From assembly GCA_963768945.1 (NCBI GenBank), contig CAVYJW010000003.1, forward strand, positions 2,294,001 through 2,358,000: 64,000 bases of DNA, in the 5' to 3' direction. The position numbers were made by a program, and so were the translations under genes. How positions within the stretch are numbered: the stretch's first letter is position 1; the number at the start of each line of letters is the position of its first letter. This DNA is from RYN-230 sp963768945. GTDB lineage: Bacteria; Actinomycetota; Actinomycetes; Streptosporangiales; Streptosporangiaceae. Below, in pieces: positions 52,206-61,027 of the stretch. Below the pieces are notes generated by a model. That model was not told the DNA's origin, did not search any database, and saw only the letters and a program-made list of their open reading frames with translations.

Positions 52206-52639
52206 CGTGCCGCCCCCGTCCGTCCGCCCGCCGCCGCGCTCTTCATGGCGCCGCGGCCGCCGCTGCGCAGTGCATCGGCGCTGACGCCGCGGAACAGCAG
52301 CGGAAGCAGCGCTGCGGTGCCGGTCCAGCCGGTCTGGTGACTCGCGCCGATGCCGGCTCCGTTGTCGCCGTGGAGGTACTCATAGAACAGCACCAGGTTG
52401 CGCCAGTGCGGGCCCGACTGCAAGATCGGCTGCCCGCCATGCATAGGCCGACGCCCGTCCGTGTCCCTGAGGAACGTGCGGGTGAGCCGGTCGCTGATTT
52501 CCCGGGCCACCTGATAGAGATTCAGCTGCTGCGCACGTACCGTGCCCAACTTCCGCTCGCTGAGATACGGGCCCCCGCGGCGCCAGGGAATCCTGCGCGT
52601 ATCCGCCTCGTCCAGTCGCAGCCGTTCCGCGTTGACCAT
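52202..52639 (-). pseudogene. GH63-like glucosidase collapsed in frame to its two ends
   Basis: ATG 52639 (GGAAGGG upstream) begins NAERLRLDEADTRRIPWRRG and GPYLSERKLGTVR, the start of bacterial GH63/mannosylglycerate-hydrolase-like enzymes of about 870 aa. It joins in frame to LYQVAREISDRLTRTFLRDT and WRNLVLFYEYLHGDNGAGIG ASHQTGWTG, the last 90 residues of the same family. About 700 residues with both catalytic acids are missing, leaving 145 aa. The ATGA overlap with the GH13 gene is kept, so it may survive as a translated leader. Confidence 0.78.
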
Positions 52640-52857
52640 GGTGTTTCGCCCTTCCGCTGCCGGATCGACGGCGCCCGCTGGTGAGACCGCTGTCCTGAGA
52701 TCACTCGCCCGGCTGTCAGCCTCTTCCTCGGGTGCCTGCCGCTCATCACCCTGGCTGGGGTGAAAATACGCCGCTGAGCACGCGCTGGGCATTCTGGGCT
52801 GGTCAACCAGCGGCAAGCCGTCCCCAGCCGTGAGCTGCGAGAGAGCAGTCATTACCC

Positions 52858-52910
52858 TGGTGGCGGCGTTACGAGGTGCAGGTCCACCACTTCAAGTCCG
52901 AGGCTGCCTG
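52858..52910 (-). pseudogene. C-terminal relic of a paralogue of the 60067-60285 protein
   Basis: LGLEVVDLHLVTPPPG and stop matches LGLKVIDMHLVAPPPNG at the end of the small protein at 60067. An in-frame stop lies just upstream, so only about 17 codons remain. Confidence 0.65.
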
Positions 52911-53083
52911 GTTAGCGGGTTGCGAGGCGTATTCCTGGTGGGACTGCACGTAGGAGATCGCTTTCGCGGGCCAAGCCGATTTGGCCCTGCGCAACGGTGA
53001 TCAATCCCGGGATCGCCGGGCGGCCGACGCAGACCTCAGATGACGTCGAGGACAACAGCGACGGTCTTGGATCTAGACAGGAC

Positions 53084-53473
53084 TTACGGTTTCGAGGCCA
53101 GCGGGCCCTTGGCTTTGCGCATAAGCCGCCTGCCCTGCCGTTCAGCTTGGCGCTCAAGGTGCTCGGCCTGCCTTTCAGCCTGGCGCTCAAGGCGCTCAAC
53201 CTGCCGTTTGTTCCAGGCAGCAAGGCGCGCCATCGTGCCCACCCCGTTCTCCTGGCCCATCCGTCCCAGCGCCCCCAGCACGATGGCGCCGATAGCCAGC
53301 CGCTCCCAGAAACGGCGGCTTTGCAGCAGGCGAAGCAGCACAGCCACCCCGATCAATCCCAACACTGCCTGAGCCTCAAGCTCCGCGGCCTTCGACTGCC
53401 GGGTCGGCCCGATGCCGCCCGCCGGAGGCACGGCTCCTGGCGGTCTGCGGGCAGCTTGCCCTGATGTTTTCAT
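53084..53473 (-). CDS. Single-pass membrane protein with a repetitive coiled coil
   Basis: 129 aa from ATG 53473 (GGAGG upstream). A Pro-rich start is followed by a hydrophobic stretch (AVLGLIGVAVLLRLLQ, then LAIGAIVLGALGRMG). The basic C terminus has the repeat VERLERQAERQAEHLERQAE RQGRRL. The repeat comes from a 33-bp tandem DNA unit. It is divergent from the MalT-like regulator. The function is unknown. Confidence 0.7.
   Translation of the reverse strand: MKTSGQAARRPPGAVPPAGGIGPTRQSKAAELEAQAVLGLIGVAVLLRLLQSRRFWERLAIGAIVLGALGRMGQENGVGTMARLAAWNKRQVERLERQAERQAEHLERQAERQGRRLMRKAKGPLASKP
53134..53209. repeat. 33-bp tandem repeat, 2.3 copies
   Basis: Units at 53134-53166 and 53167-53199 differ at about five bases, and a partial third copy follows. 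Each unit encodes 11 residues of the coiled coil in the overlapping minus-strand gene. Confidence 0.8.
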
Positions 53474-53762
53474 TTCGCCCTCCTTACCCCGGGCCTGGGG
53501 TGATCGCGCAGGCGCCAAATTCTGCGCGTAGCCTGACGCCTGCCTGGCCGATGATCTCGTCGGTGGAGGTCGCATCGGGATTGCGCCCCGAGCCTTATAG
53601 TTCACTTGCCGCTGGCGTGCACCAGCATCCTCGGCGGCTGAGTTCGCGGCATCACCCCCGGAGGGGTGGCACCGGATTATTGCTCCGCCAGCGGGACTTC
53701 CCACGGACGTCCTTGCCTGATCCAATGGGTACTGCGTATAAGCCGGACCTCCGGAGGACGGC

Positions 53763-56399
53763 GTGAAGCAGGGCGCGGCTACCAGTCACGACGCCGCGCA
53801 GGGCCTCCGGTTCGCGCGGGCGAAGTTCCGGCCGACAGCGTTGCCCGACACGCTGGTCATAAGATCTGCGCTGCATGACCGGCTGGCGGCAGGGGCTGGC
53901 CAGCGCTTGACCGTGGTGGTGGGGTCGGCTGGCGCGGGTAAGAGCGTGCTGCTGTCGAGCTGGGCGGCGGCAAGACCACCGGACACCACTTCCTGGCTGT
54001 CATGCGATAAGGCCGACGCTGACCCAGTCCGCTTCTGGACCGGTTTCATCGAGGCCAGCCAGGCGGTGGCGCCGGGCTTCGGCGCCGATGCCGCCGGCCT
54101 GCTCACCATGGACCGGGACGTGTCAGCCGATGTCACCGCGTCGATCGCCAACGATGCCGCGCATCTGCCCGCAGGGTCGGCGGTCGTGGTCGACGACTTC
54201 CACGCCACGGCGGCCGGGGTCTCCGGATCCATGACTGATCTGGTCGAGTGCTGGCCTGCCGAGGTCGCCCAGCTGGTGCTGGCCAGCCGGGTGGATCCTC
54301 CGCTGCGGCTGCATCGGCTGCGGATTTCCGGTGAGCTGTGCGAGCTTCGCGACGATGACCTGCATTTTTCCCTGGCGGAGAGCGGCAGCCTGCTGGCCAA
54401 CTTCGGCGTCGAGATCGATGCTGCCGAGCTTGCGCTGCTTCATCAGCGCAGCGAGGGATGGGCTGCGGCGCTGCAGATGGCGGCGCTGTCGCTACGCGGC
54501 ACCACCGACCCGGTGCGGGCCGCGCGGGCGCTGGAGATCCGCACCCACACGATCGCCGAGTACTTCGTCTCCGAAGTTCTTGATCAGCAGCCGCCTGAGA
54601 TCGTCTGGTTCATGCTCGACACGTCTGTCTTGGGAGAGCTGACCGCGGACGCGTGCGCCGCCGTCACCGCGAGGCCGGACGCGGCGGTGCTGCTGCACAG
54701 CATTGACGCGGCCAACCTGTTCCTGGTGGCGCTCGATGACGAGCGGACGAGCTTCCGGTACCACCATCTGGTGCGCCGGGTGCTGCGCGCTGAGCTGAAG
54801 GCCAGGGACCGGGGTCGCGAGCAGGCGCTCCAGCTGCGGGCAGCGCAATGGTTCGAGGCCGTCGGCGACACATGGCGCGCAGCCCGGCATTTCCTGGCCG
54901 CGCGGCACGCCGACCGGGCCCTGGACCTCATGCAGGACCGGGTCGTGCCCGGCTTCTTGCACGACCCGGCGCTCCCGGCCGCCCTGGATCTCAGCACGGT
55001 CAACCCTTCGCTGCTCGCTGATGCGCCCGACCGGCTGCTGGGCCTAGCCGCCGACCTGCTGCTGTGGGGTGACCCGGATCGCGGCGGCAAGTACCTGGAC
55101 CTGCTGGAGCGCGCCCGGCCATCGATCCCGGCCGAGTCCAGGCTGGCAGCCCGGTTCGCGGTGATGCGCTCATTCCACTACGGGATGACCGGCCAGCTCA
55201 ACGAGGCCGTGCGTGCAGGCCTTGGCGCGCGGGCCATCCAGGAGCGGACACAGCTGCAGGACGAATGGAACGCCGCTGTCCCGTTGATCCTTCTGCGCGT
55301 CTACCCGTACCTGGAAGACTATGAGGCGGTGGAACGGGAGGCAGCGGCGGCTCTTGCCCTTCCCGGGCTCGCCGAACCGGCCAGGCTGCTGCTCGTACCC
55401 AGTGCGCGGGCGCTGGCGTGGTTCGAGGCCGGCCGCCTGCCCGACGCCGCTGATGCCGCCGGTACCGCTTATGCGGCTGCCCGGCGGCTAGGGTTTGACC
55501 AGCATTTTTTCGCCGTGGATAGCCTGCGCGTGCTCGCCGGCGTAGCGCTGGAGGGGCGGGACCTCGACACCGCGGAGCGGCTCACCGAGCAGGCGCTGTC
55601 GATAACGGAACAGCGGCGTCCCCTCTTCGAGTTCCTGGCGTTGCTGGACCGGGCCGGGATCTGGGGCGCCTGCGGGCAGGCCCGCGAAGCGCTGGCCACT
55701 GTCGAGGCAGCGCGGCTCCTCCTGGCCGGGACCGGGTCGGTGCTGCTGGCGCGGGCCGATGAGCTCGAAGCATCGCTGCGCCTGTCGCTCGGGGACCTGC
55801 ACTCTCCCGCCGAGCTGGCCAGCAAGCTGCCGGCCGCCCCCCGCGGCCTGCTGCTGGCCAGGATCGCGCTCGCCGCTGGCGATCACCACGCCGCCCAAGA
55901 ACGCCTCCAGTTCCTGGCGCTGGGCGACCTTACCCCGCGGCGCGCGCTGATGCGCCAGGTGCTCCTGGCCGCCGCCGCGATCGAGCGCGATGACCCGATG
56001 GCCGCAAGTATCCTGGGCCGTGCCCTCCAGACAGCACGCCGCACTGGGTTCCTCAACACGGTCGCCGCGGCCGCACCCCAGGTGACCAGCTACCTGATTG
56101 CGGATTCCGCGCAGGCGCGGGCGGACCCGTTCACCGAGCGGCTGCTCGCCGCGGCCCTGGAGACACACGCCGCAGACCCGGCCGCCTCCCGGTCCCACAG
56201 GCTGCTCGTCGAACCCTTGACCGCTGCCGAGCTGCGCGTCCTCAAGCTCCTGCCGACCAGCAGCTACTCACAGATCGCCGCCACTCTTTACGTTTCCCGC
56301 AACACGGTGAAAACCCACCTCCGGTCCATCTACCAGAAGCTCGGGGTAGCGGAGCGCTCGCAGGCCCTCGAGCGGGCAGCCGATCTGCGCCTGCTCTGA
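53763..56399 (+). CDS. MalT-like LuxR-family ATP-dependent regulator
   Basis: 878 aa from GTG 53763. It opens with the MalT-type FARAKFRPTALPDTLVIRSA LHDRL. Walker A follows (VVVGSAGAGKSVLL, 51-64), then the STAND-type AVVVDDFH and the RSEGWAAALQMAALSLRG region. The helical sensor domain fills the middle. The C-terminal HTH is YSQIAATLYVSRNTVKTHLR SIYQKLGVAERSQAL. Such proteins activate transcription when bound to ATP and an inducer. A broken paralogue lies at 60445-60530. Confidence 0.9.
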   Translation: MKQGAATSHDAAQGLRFARAKFRPTALPDTLVIRSALHDRLAAGAGQRLTVVVGSAGAGKSVLLSSWAAARPPDTTSWLSCDKADADPVRFWTGFIEASQAVAPGFGADAAGLLTMDRDVSADVTASIANDAAHLPAGSAVVVDDFHATAAGVSGSMTDLVECWPAEVAQLVLASRVDPPLRLHRLRISGELCELRDDDLHFSLAESGSLLANFGVEIDAAELALLHQRSEGWAAALQMAALSLRGTTDPVRAARALEIRTHTIAEYFVSEVLDQQPPEIVWFMLDTSVLGELTADACAAVTARPDAAVLLHSIDAANLFLVALDDERTSFRYHHLVRRVLRAELKARDRGREQALQLRAAQWFEAVGDTWRAARHFLAARHADRALDLMQDRVVPGFLHDPALPAALDLSTVNPSLLADAPDRLLGLAADLLLWGDPDRGGKYLDLLERARPSIPAESRLAARFAVMRSFHYGMTGQLNEAVRAGLGARAIQERTQLQDEWNAAVPLILLRVYPYLEDYEAVEREAAAALALPGLAEPARLLLVPSARALAWFEAGRLPDAADAAGTAYAAARRLGFDQHFFAVDSLRVLAGVALEGRDLDTAERLTEQALSITEQRRPLFEFLALLDRAGIWGACGQAREALATVEAARLLLAGTGSVLLARADELEASLRLSLGDLHSPAELASKLPAAPRGLLLARIALAAGDHHAAQERLQFLALGDLTPRRALMRQVLLAAAAIERDDPMAASILGRALQTARRTGFLNTVAAAAPQVTSYLIADSAQARADPFTERLLAAALETHAADPAASRSHRLLVEPLTAAELRVLKLLPTSSYSQIAATLYVSRNTVKTHLRSIYQKLGVAERSQALERAADLRLL

Positions 56400-57000
56400 G
56401 ACCGCCCTGCGGTGCGGGCGCGACGGAGGCGCGGAGCGCGCATCGGGCGGCGCTGCGATGACCGCCGGAAGGCGTCGGCAGGCCAATCGCTGGGCCCGGC
56501 AGGAAGAAGAGCAGTATGCGCGAGAGGGGTCCTACTATCAGTAGCCACCGCCGGTGCCCGTAGTTGCACCTGCTAAAGACGCTGTCACCCAGCTGAAGGA
56601 ACTCACGGGGGACCTGGTGAGGTTGTCGTACAGCCCGCGGCTCAGTTCCACGGCTTTAACGATCCCTGGAACCACGAGCGCCGACATCCCCCAGGACGCC
56701 GTCGCCGGGCTCGCCACAGCCGGGCCCACCCACGCCACGGTGCTCCTGGTCCCGCTGGTGACGTTCCGGCTGTCTGTGCCGGCGCCACCCGCGCGCCAAA
56801 TCACATGAATTCACCCCAGCAAGGGTGAGGAATCCCCGCTGCGCTGACCGCAGGATCAAGGTCGTTCACACGTCCAACGGCACCGGGACCAAGCGTCGGG
56901 AAGCTCTCAGGGCGGATGACAGGAGGATCAGGAATGAACCGGGCTGACCACGAGACTGGGCCAAGCGCTGAAAGAGCAACACGCGAGAAAGGGAAATGCC
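56400..57000. other. 600-bp region without a confident gene
   Basis: An 88-codon frame on the minus strand (56804-56538) and an 84-codon frame on the plus strand (56554-56808) overlap and neither has recognisable similarity. The segment upstream of 57001 should hold the DUF1269 promoter; AGAAAGGGAAATGCC gives its ribosome site. Confidence 0.45.
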
Positions 57001-57498
57001 ATGGCTGATCTGATCGCCATCGGATACCCGGATGAGGCAACCGCGGAGGCCGCCGCTGATGAGGCGCGCCGGCTGTCCCGGGATCTGATCATCCAGCCGG
57101 ACGCGATCGCGGTGATCGTGCGGGACAAAGACGGCAGCTACCACGTCCACACCAGCCACCACGCGGTCGGCGCCGGCGCGACCTGGGGCATGTTCTGGGG
57201 GTTCCTGTTCGGGCTGGTGTTCTTCATCCCGGTCTTCGGGCTGGCCATCGGCGCCGGTTTGGGCGCGCTGATGGGCAAGATGGCCAAGACCAGCATCGAC
57301 AAGCAGTTCCAGGAGCAGGTCCGTGACATGGTCCAGCCGGGCACCTCGGCGCTGTTCCTGATGCTGGAGAAGGTCACACCCGACAAGGCTGTCGAGGCGA
57401 TGAGCAAGTATGGTGGCACGGTCCTGAAGACCTCACTGTCCAAGGACGATGAGAAGGAACTCCAAGAAGCCCTGCATGGTCAGGAGGCCACGCAGTAA
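57001..57498 (+). CDS. DUF1269 membrane protein
   Basis: 165 aa. DUF1269 pattern: MADLIAIGYPDEATAEAAAD at the start, then HAVGAGATWGMFWGFLFGLV FFIPVFGLAIGAGLGALMG, a Gly-rich membrane hairpin. A helical end follows (VQPGTSALFLMLEKVTPDKA). These proteins are common in actinobacteria next to stress genes, but their role is unknown. GGGAAATGCC precedes the ATG. Confidence 0.9.
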   Translation: MADLIAIGYPDEATAEAAADEARRLSRDLIIQPDAIAVIVRDKDGSYHVHTSHHAVGAGATWGMFWGFLFGLVFFIPVFGLAIGAGLGALMGKMAKTSIDKQFQEQVRDMVQPGTSALFLMLEKVTPDKAVEAMSKYGGTVLKTSLSKDDEKELQEALHGQEATQ

Positions 57499-57805
57499 GC
57501 CCAGAAGGGCAACGCCGCTGAGGGCTCACGCCGCAGCAGCCGGCGCCTCGTCCTCCTCCTCCTTGGAGGGTGCCCAGATTCGGATTCCTCGACAGGCGGG
57601 CCGATGCCGAAGGCCCGGTCAGTTCCGGTGTGGGAACACCCGTGGAAACGTCGATCGCACTGTGCATGCGCAGATCGCAGCAAGAGGAGGGCAGCCGTGC
57701 AGACGCGTAATGAGCCCACGCTGAGGTGGACGGTGGCTCGTGGGCGCCGGCCGGGACACGGCGCCGACAGCAGATCGGCAAGCGTTGGCGGGGCGAGGGG
57801 CCGCG
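57499..57805. other. 307-bp intergenic region
   Basis: No gene seen. GGGGCGAGGGG just before 57806 is the ribosome site of the MFS gene. Confidence 0.5.
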
Positions 57806-59308
57806 ATGACTGACACGGATGCGTCGAAGGCGGGCGCGGCGGCCTGGGCGATGATCCTGCCGCTGGCGCTGGCTCAGTTCATCGCCAGCTATGCCGCCAC
57901 GAACATGAACGTGGCGATCAGCGCGATCGCCACTGACCTGGGCACGACCGTGGCCGGGGTGCAGACGGCGATCACGCTGTTCACGCTCACGATGGCGGCG
58001 CTGATGATCCCGGGCAGCAAGCTGACCGACATCTGGGGCCGCAAGCGGTGCTTCGTGATCGGCCTGGTCATCTACGCCGTCGGCGGCTTGCTGGCGGCGC
58101 TGTCGCAGGGACTGCCGCTGCTGATCATCGGGTACTCGCTGCTGGAGGGCGTGGGCTCGGCGCTGATGATCCCGCCCATTTACATCCTGGTCACAGTGAC
58201 GTTCCCCGACGTCAAGTCTCGGGCCCGCTACTTCGGCGTGGTCAGCGGCGCGGGCGGGCTGGGCGCGGCCGCCGGGCCGCTGATCGGCGGGCTGGTGACC
58301 AGCGCAATCAGCTGGCGCGCCTCGTTCGGCCTGCAGGTCCTGGTGGTGCTTTGGATCATCTGGCTCGCCCGCAAGATCGTCGACCCGGGGCGGGCCGGGC
58401 CGGTGCCGCGGTTCGACTTGACCGGGGCGGTGCTGTCCGCCGCCGGGCTGTTTTTCGTGGTGCTAGGGCTGCTGCAGTCGCGGACCTACGGCTTCGGCAA
58501 GTCGCGGCAGGACTTCACCATCGGGAGCACCGTGGTGATCCCGAAAGGCAGCATCTCCCCGGTGTGGCTGTTCGTGGCCATTGGCGCGCTGTTCCTGCTG
58601 TGGTTCTTCTTGCACATCCGCTCTAACGAGAAAAAGGGCCGGGACGTGCTGCTGCCGCTGCGGCTGTTCCGCAACAAGGTCGCCAATCTGGGCCTGGGCA
58701 CCCAGACCATCCAGTGGCTGATCCTGCAGGGATCCTTCTTCACCGTCTCGGTCTACCTGCAGGAGGTCAACCACTACAGCGCGATCCAGACCGGGCTGAT
58801 CCTCACCCCTGCCACGATCGGGATCCTGGCCGCCTCGGCCAGCGCCGGCAGGTTCGCCCGGCGGCATCCGCAGCGGTGGCTGATCATCGTCGGGTTCCTG
58901 GTCACCGCCGTCGGCATGATCTTGCTGCTGGTCCTGGTCCGGGCTCACGCGGGCATCTGGCGGTGGATACCGGGGCTGCTGCTGTTCGGCGTCGGGGTCG
59001 GGGTCATGCTGACCTCCTCGGTCAACGTGGTCCAGTCCAGCTTCCCCGACGCCGATCAGGGCGAGATCTCCGGTCTGTCCCGCAGCGTCTCCAACCTGGG
59101 ATCCTCGCTGGGCACCGCCCTGGTCGGCTCGGTCCTGGTCGCTGTCAAGCTGCCTGAGGGTAGGCCCTTCGCCGTCGCCCTCACGATGATGCTCGTGTTC
59201 ACCCTCATCGGCCTGGTCCTTGCCGTCCTCATCCCCCGCAAGCCAAGCGAGGCCACGGAATCGGCAAGTCCAGGCGCGGCACCTGCGGCCTCACAACCGA
59301 CACCGTGA
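57806..59308 (+). CDS. MFS drug-resistance transporter (DHA2/EmrB-QacA type)
   Basis: 500 aa from ATG 57806. About 14 helices with the DHA2 features: ALAQFIASYAATNMNVAISA, the motif A-like KLTDIWGRKRCFVIGLVIYA, motif C-like GVVSGAGGLGAAAGPLIGGL, and SVNVVQSSFPDADQGEISGL SRSVSNLGSSLG. Such proteins export drugs or metabolites with proton influx. No TetR regulator is adjacent, so induction is unknown. Confidence 0.92.
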   Translation: MTDTDASKAGAAAWAMILPLALAQFIASYAATNMNVAISAIATDLGTTVAGVQTAITLFTLTMAALMIPGSKLTDIWGRKRCFVIGLVIYAVGGLLAALSQGLPLLIIGYSLLEGVGSALMIPPIYILVTVTFPDVKSRARYFGVVSGAGGLGAAAGPLIGGLVTSAISWRASFGLQVLVVLWIIWLARKIVDPGRAGPVPRFDLTGAVLSAAGLFFVVLGLLQSRTYGFGKSRQDFTIGSTVVIPKGSISPVWLFVAIGALFLLWFFLHIRSNEKKGRDVLLPLRLFRNKVANLGLGTQTIQWLILQGSFFTVSVYLQEVNHYSAIQTGLILTPATIGILAASASAGRFARRHPQRWLIIVGFLVTAVGMILLLVLVRAHAGIWRWIPGLLLFGVGVGVMLTSSVNVVQSSFPDADQGEISGLSRSVSNLGSSLGTALVGSVLVAVKLPEGRPFAVALTMMLVFTLIGLVLAVLIPRKPSEATESASPGAAPAASQPTP

Positions 59309-60066
59309 TGCCGTGCCGCGCCGCTACCGCGGCAGACCACGCCTTGTCCGCGATGGCCGGCGAGACGGGCCTTGCGGCGCGCATCGGCAGTTGGTGACAG
59401 AGGGACACGAGGGGACAAGCCGCGGAACCGTCTGACGGCATCACAGCAGCAGCTACCGCCGGGCACCGTTGGCAGTGCCCGGCGGACCGGCCCAGCCCGG
59501 CACCGATCGCTGAGGACGGGCGGAAAGAAGCCCGGGGGAGAACCTGTGATCGCGAGGAGGGAGGGACGGCCTGCTGGTACTGAGACCGCTCTTCGGACTG
59601 AGCCCGTCACTGGTCAGGATCATGCCGATCACCGGCCTGAATCCCAGGTCCCTGGCGCCCCAGGTGCTGCCCGCCTGATCCATAGGGTCACGCGCCGCCG
59701 CGCGGCCGTGAGGTGGCTCTCGACGCCCGCAGGCGCGACGGCCCCTGCCTGTCGGGGGCTGGCAAGAGTACCCTGCCCAGGGTCTCGAAGCTTGCTGGCC
59801 GCGCGCCCGCAGGACGCCAACGGCGATGGCCCCAGGCAGGCAGGCCGATGGCGGCCTGCAGGCTGACACCGGCATGGGGCAGGCCGTTGACGATCGTGTC
59901 GAGCGGTTCCAGGCTGTGGCGTGCCTGCTCTGCTGCGGTGGCCTAGGCGAGGCCGACGAGGTCTTCGTGCCGCCGGGTCTCGGCACTGTGGCGGATCACG
60001 GCCAGCGTGAGACCGCCTGTCGGTCCCCACCGTGCCGGGTAGCTGTCCTTAGGCCCGGCCGCGACC
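59309..60066. other. 757-bp region with one possible kinase relic
   Basis: Most of it shows no coding similarity. On the minus strand near 59912-59824, LEPLDTIVNGLPHAGVSLQA AIGLP resembles the dimerisation helix of histidine kinases (LHDxxVxRLFxAGxSLQAAxGL). If so, it is a relic related to the gene at 17600. Confidence 0.4.
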
Positions 60067-60285
60067 TCAGCCATTCGGTGGCGGCGCTACCAGGTGCATG
60101 TCGATTACCTTAAGCCCGAGGCCGGTGATCCGCAGTACGAGCCCGGACAGGGCTGCCTGGTCGGGCAGCTCGGCGCGAAGGGTTGTTGTGCCCAGGCCTA
60201 CGATGACCTCGCAATCATCGAATTCCGCGCGCAGTGTGGAGCCCGCTTGACCGCTGAACGTGATCTCATATATCTGTGGTCGCAC
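60067..60285 (-). CDS. Small conserved protein paired with MalT-like regulators
   Basis: 72 aa: PQIYEITFSGQAGSTLRAEF then CEVIVGLGTTTLRAELPDQA and the end GLGLKVIDMHLVAPPPNG. Regular strand-helix pattern, no family name known to me. It is divergent from a MalT-like regulator relic (60445-60530), while an intact MalT-like gene at 53763 has only a 17-codon relic of this protein beside it. The pairing suggests a functional link. Confidence 0.7.
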   Translation of the reverse strand: MRPQIYEITFSGQAGSTLRAEFDDCEVIVGLGTTTLRAELPDQAALSGLVLRITGLGLKVIDMHLVAPPPNG

Positions 60286-60429
60286 CAGGGTTACCCCTCG
60301 TGGTCTGATGGTTTAACCTGCCGTCATCGTGGCTTCCGAGGGAGGCCGCGTCATCACCCACCCCAGGGTGACCCGGGACCCGGCGACATGGCCCGCGATC
60401 GTGATGCACCCTGCAATCAGGGCAACGGA

Positions 60430-60450
60430 CCCGGGCCTGTGCGGCCCGGG
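60430..60450. repeat. CCCGGGCC hairpin
   Basis: CCCGGGCC (60430-60437), loop TGTGC, GGCCCGGG (60443-60450). It has the same stem sequence as the hairpin at 26565-26585. It lies just before the broken MalT-like start, so it may be regulatory or a terminator. Confidence 0.45.
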
Positions 60451-60530
60451 CCGACGACGCTGCCCGCCACGCTGGTCACCAGGTTTGTGCCGCATGACAG
60501 CTGTCGGTAGGGCGAGCCAGCGCCTGACGG
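60445..60530 (+). pseudogene. 5' relic of a second MalT-like LuxR regulator
   Basis: LPATLVTRFVPHDSCR in one frame, then ASQRLTG in another, matches RPTALPDTLVIRSALHDRLA AGAGQRLT at the start of the 53763 gene. A stop and a frameshift follow before Walker A, and the rest of the gene is absent. Confidence 0.65.
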
Positions 60531-60539
60531 GGTGTCGAG

Positions 60540-60872
60540 ATGGGCGAGGGTCAGCCGATGCAGCAGGCCATCGCGACCATGATGGAGGCGCACTGGTGCC
60601 CGGTTGTCGTCGGTGTCCGCTGCAGCGCCTGCTGGGCCTGGTCCGGGCGGGAACGCCGGGTTATCAGCTACTCGAGCCACGCGGGTCGGCTGCGGCCAGC
60701 ACTGGATCCCTTGGAGGACGTGGATGACCTCGATACCGTATGGGCACTCTGGCATCCCAATCACCTCACCATGTGGTCGCGCAAGCGCGATGAGTGGATC
60801 AACCTGCTGTTCGACCTGATGAATCCGGATGAGAAGCCCGGCGATCTCCCCGCCCTCCAGGATGTTGAGTAG
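60540..60872 (+). CDS. Hypothetical protein
   Basis: 110 aa from ATG 60540 if real. The C-terminal half (DLDTVWALWHPNHLTMWSRK RDEWINLLFDLMNPDEKPGD) looks like a genuine, acidic, Trp-rich sequence. The N-terminal half overlaps decayed regulator DNA and looks non-coding, so the true start may be later or lost. Family not recognised. Confidence 0.4.
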   Translation: MGEGQPMQQAIATMMEAHWCPVVVGVRCSACWAWSGRERRVISYSSHAGRLRPALDPLEDVDDLDTVWALWHPNHLTMWSRKRDEWINLLFDLMNPDEKPGDLPALQDVE

Positions 60873-61027
60873 TACTTCTTCGCGCGCAGGGGCTACACCG
60901 GCGGGTCACCGTACCTATATCCCTCGCATCCCAGGGCTGCCCCGGCTAACCCGAAGTTACGGCCGATTCGGCAGGCGGTTTCGGGTTTGACCTGGGATTT
61001 TGCGGCGGTGGCCGGATGGCGTTCTGG

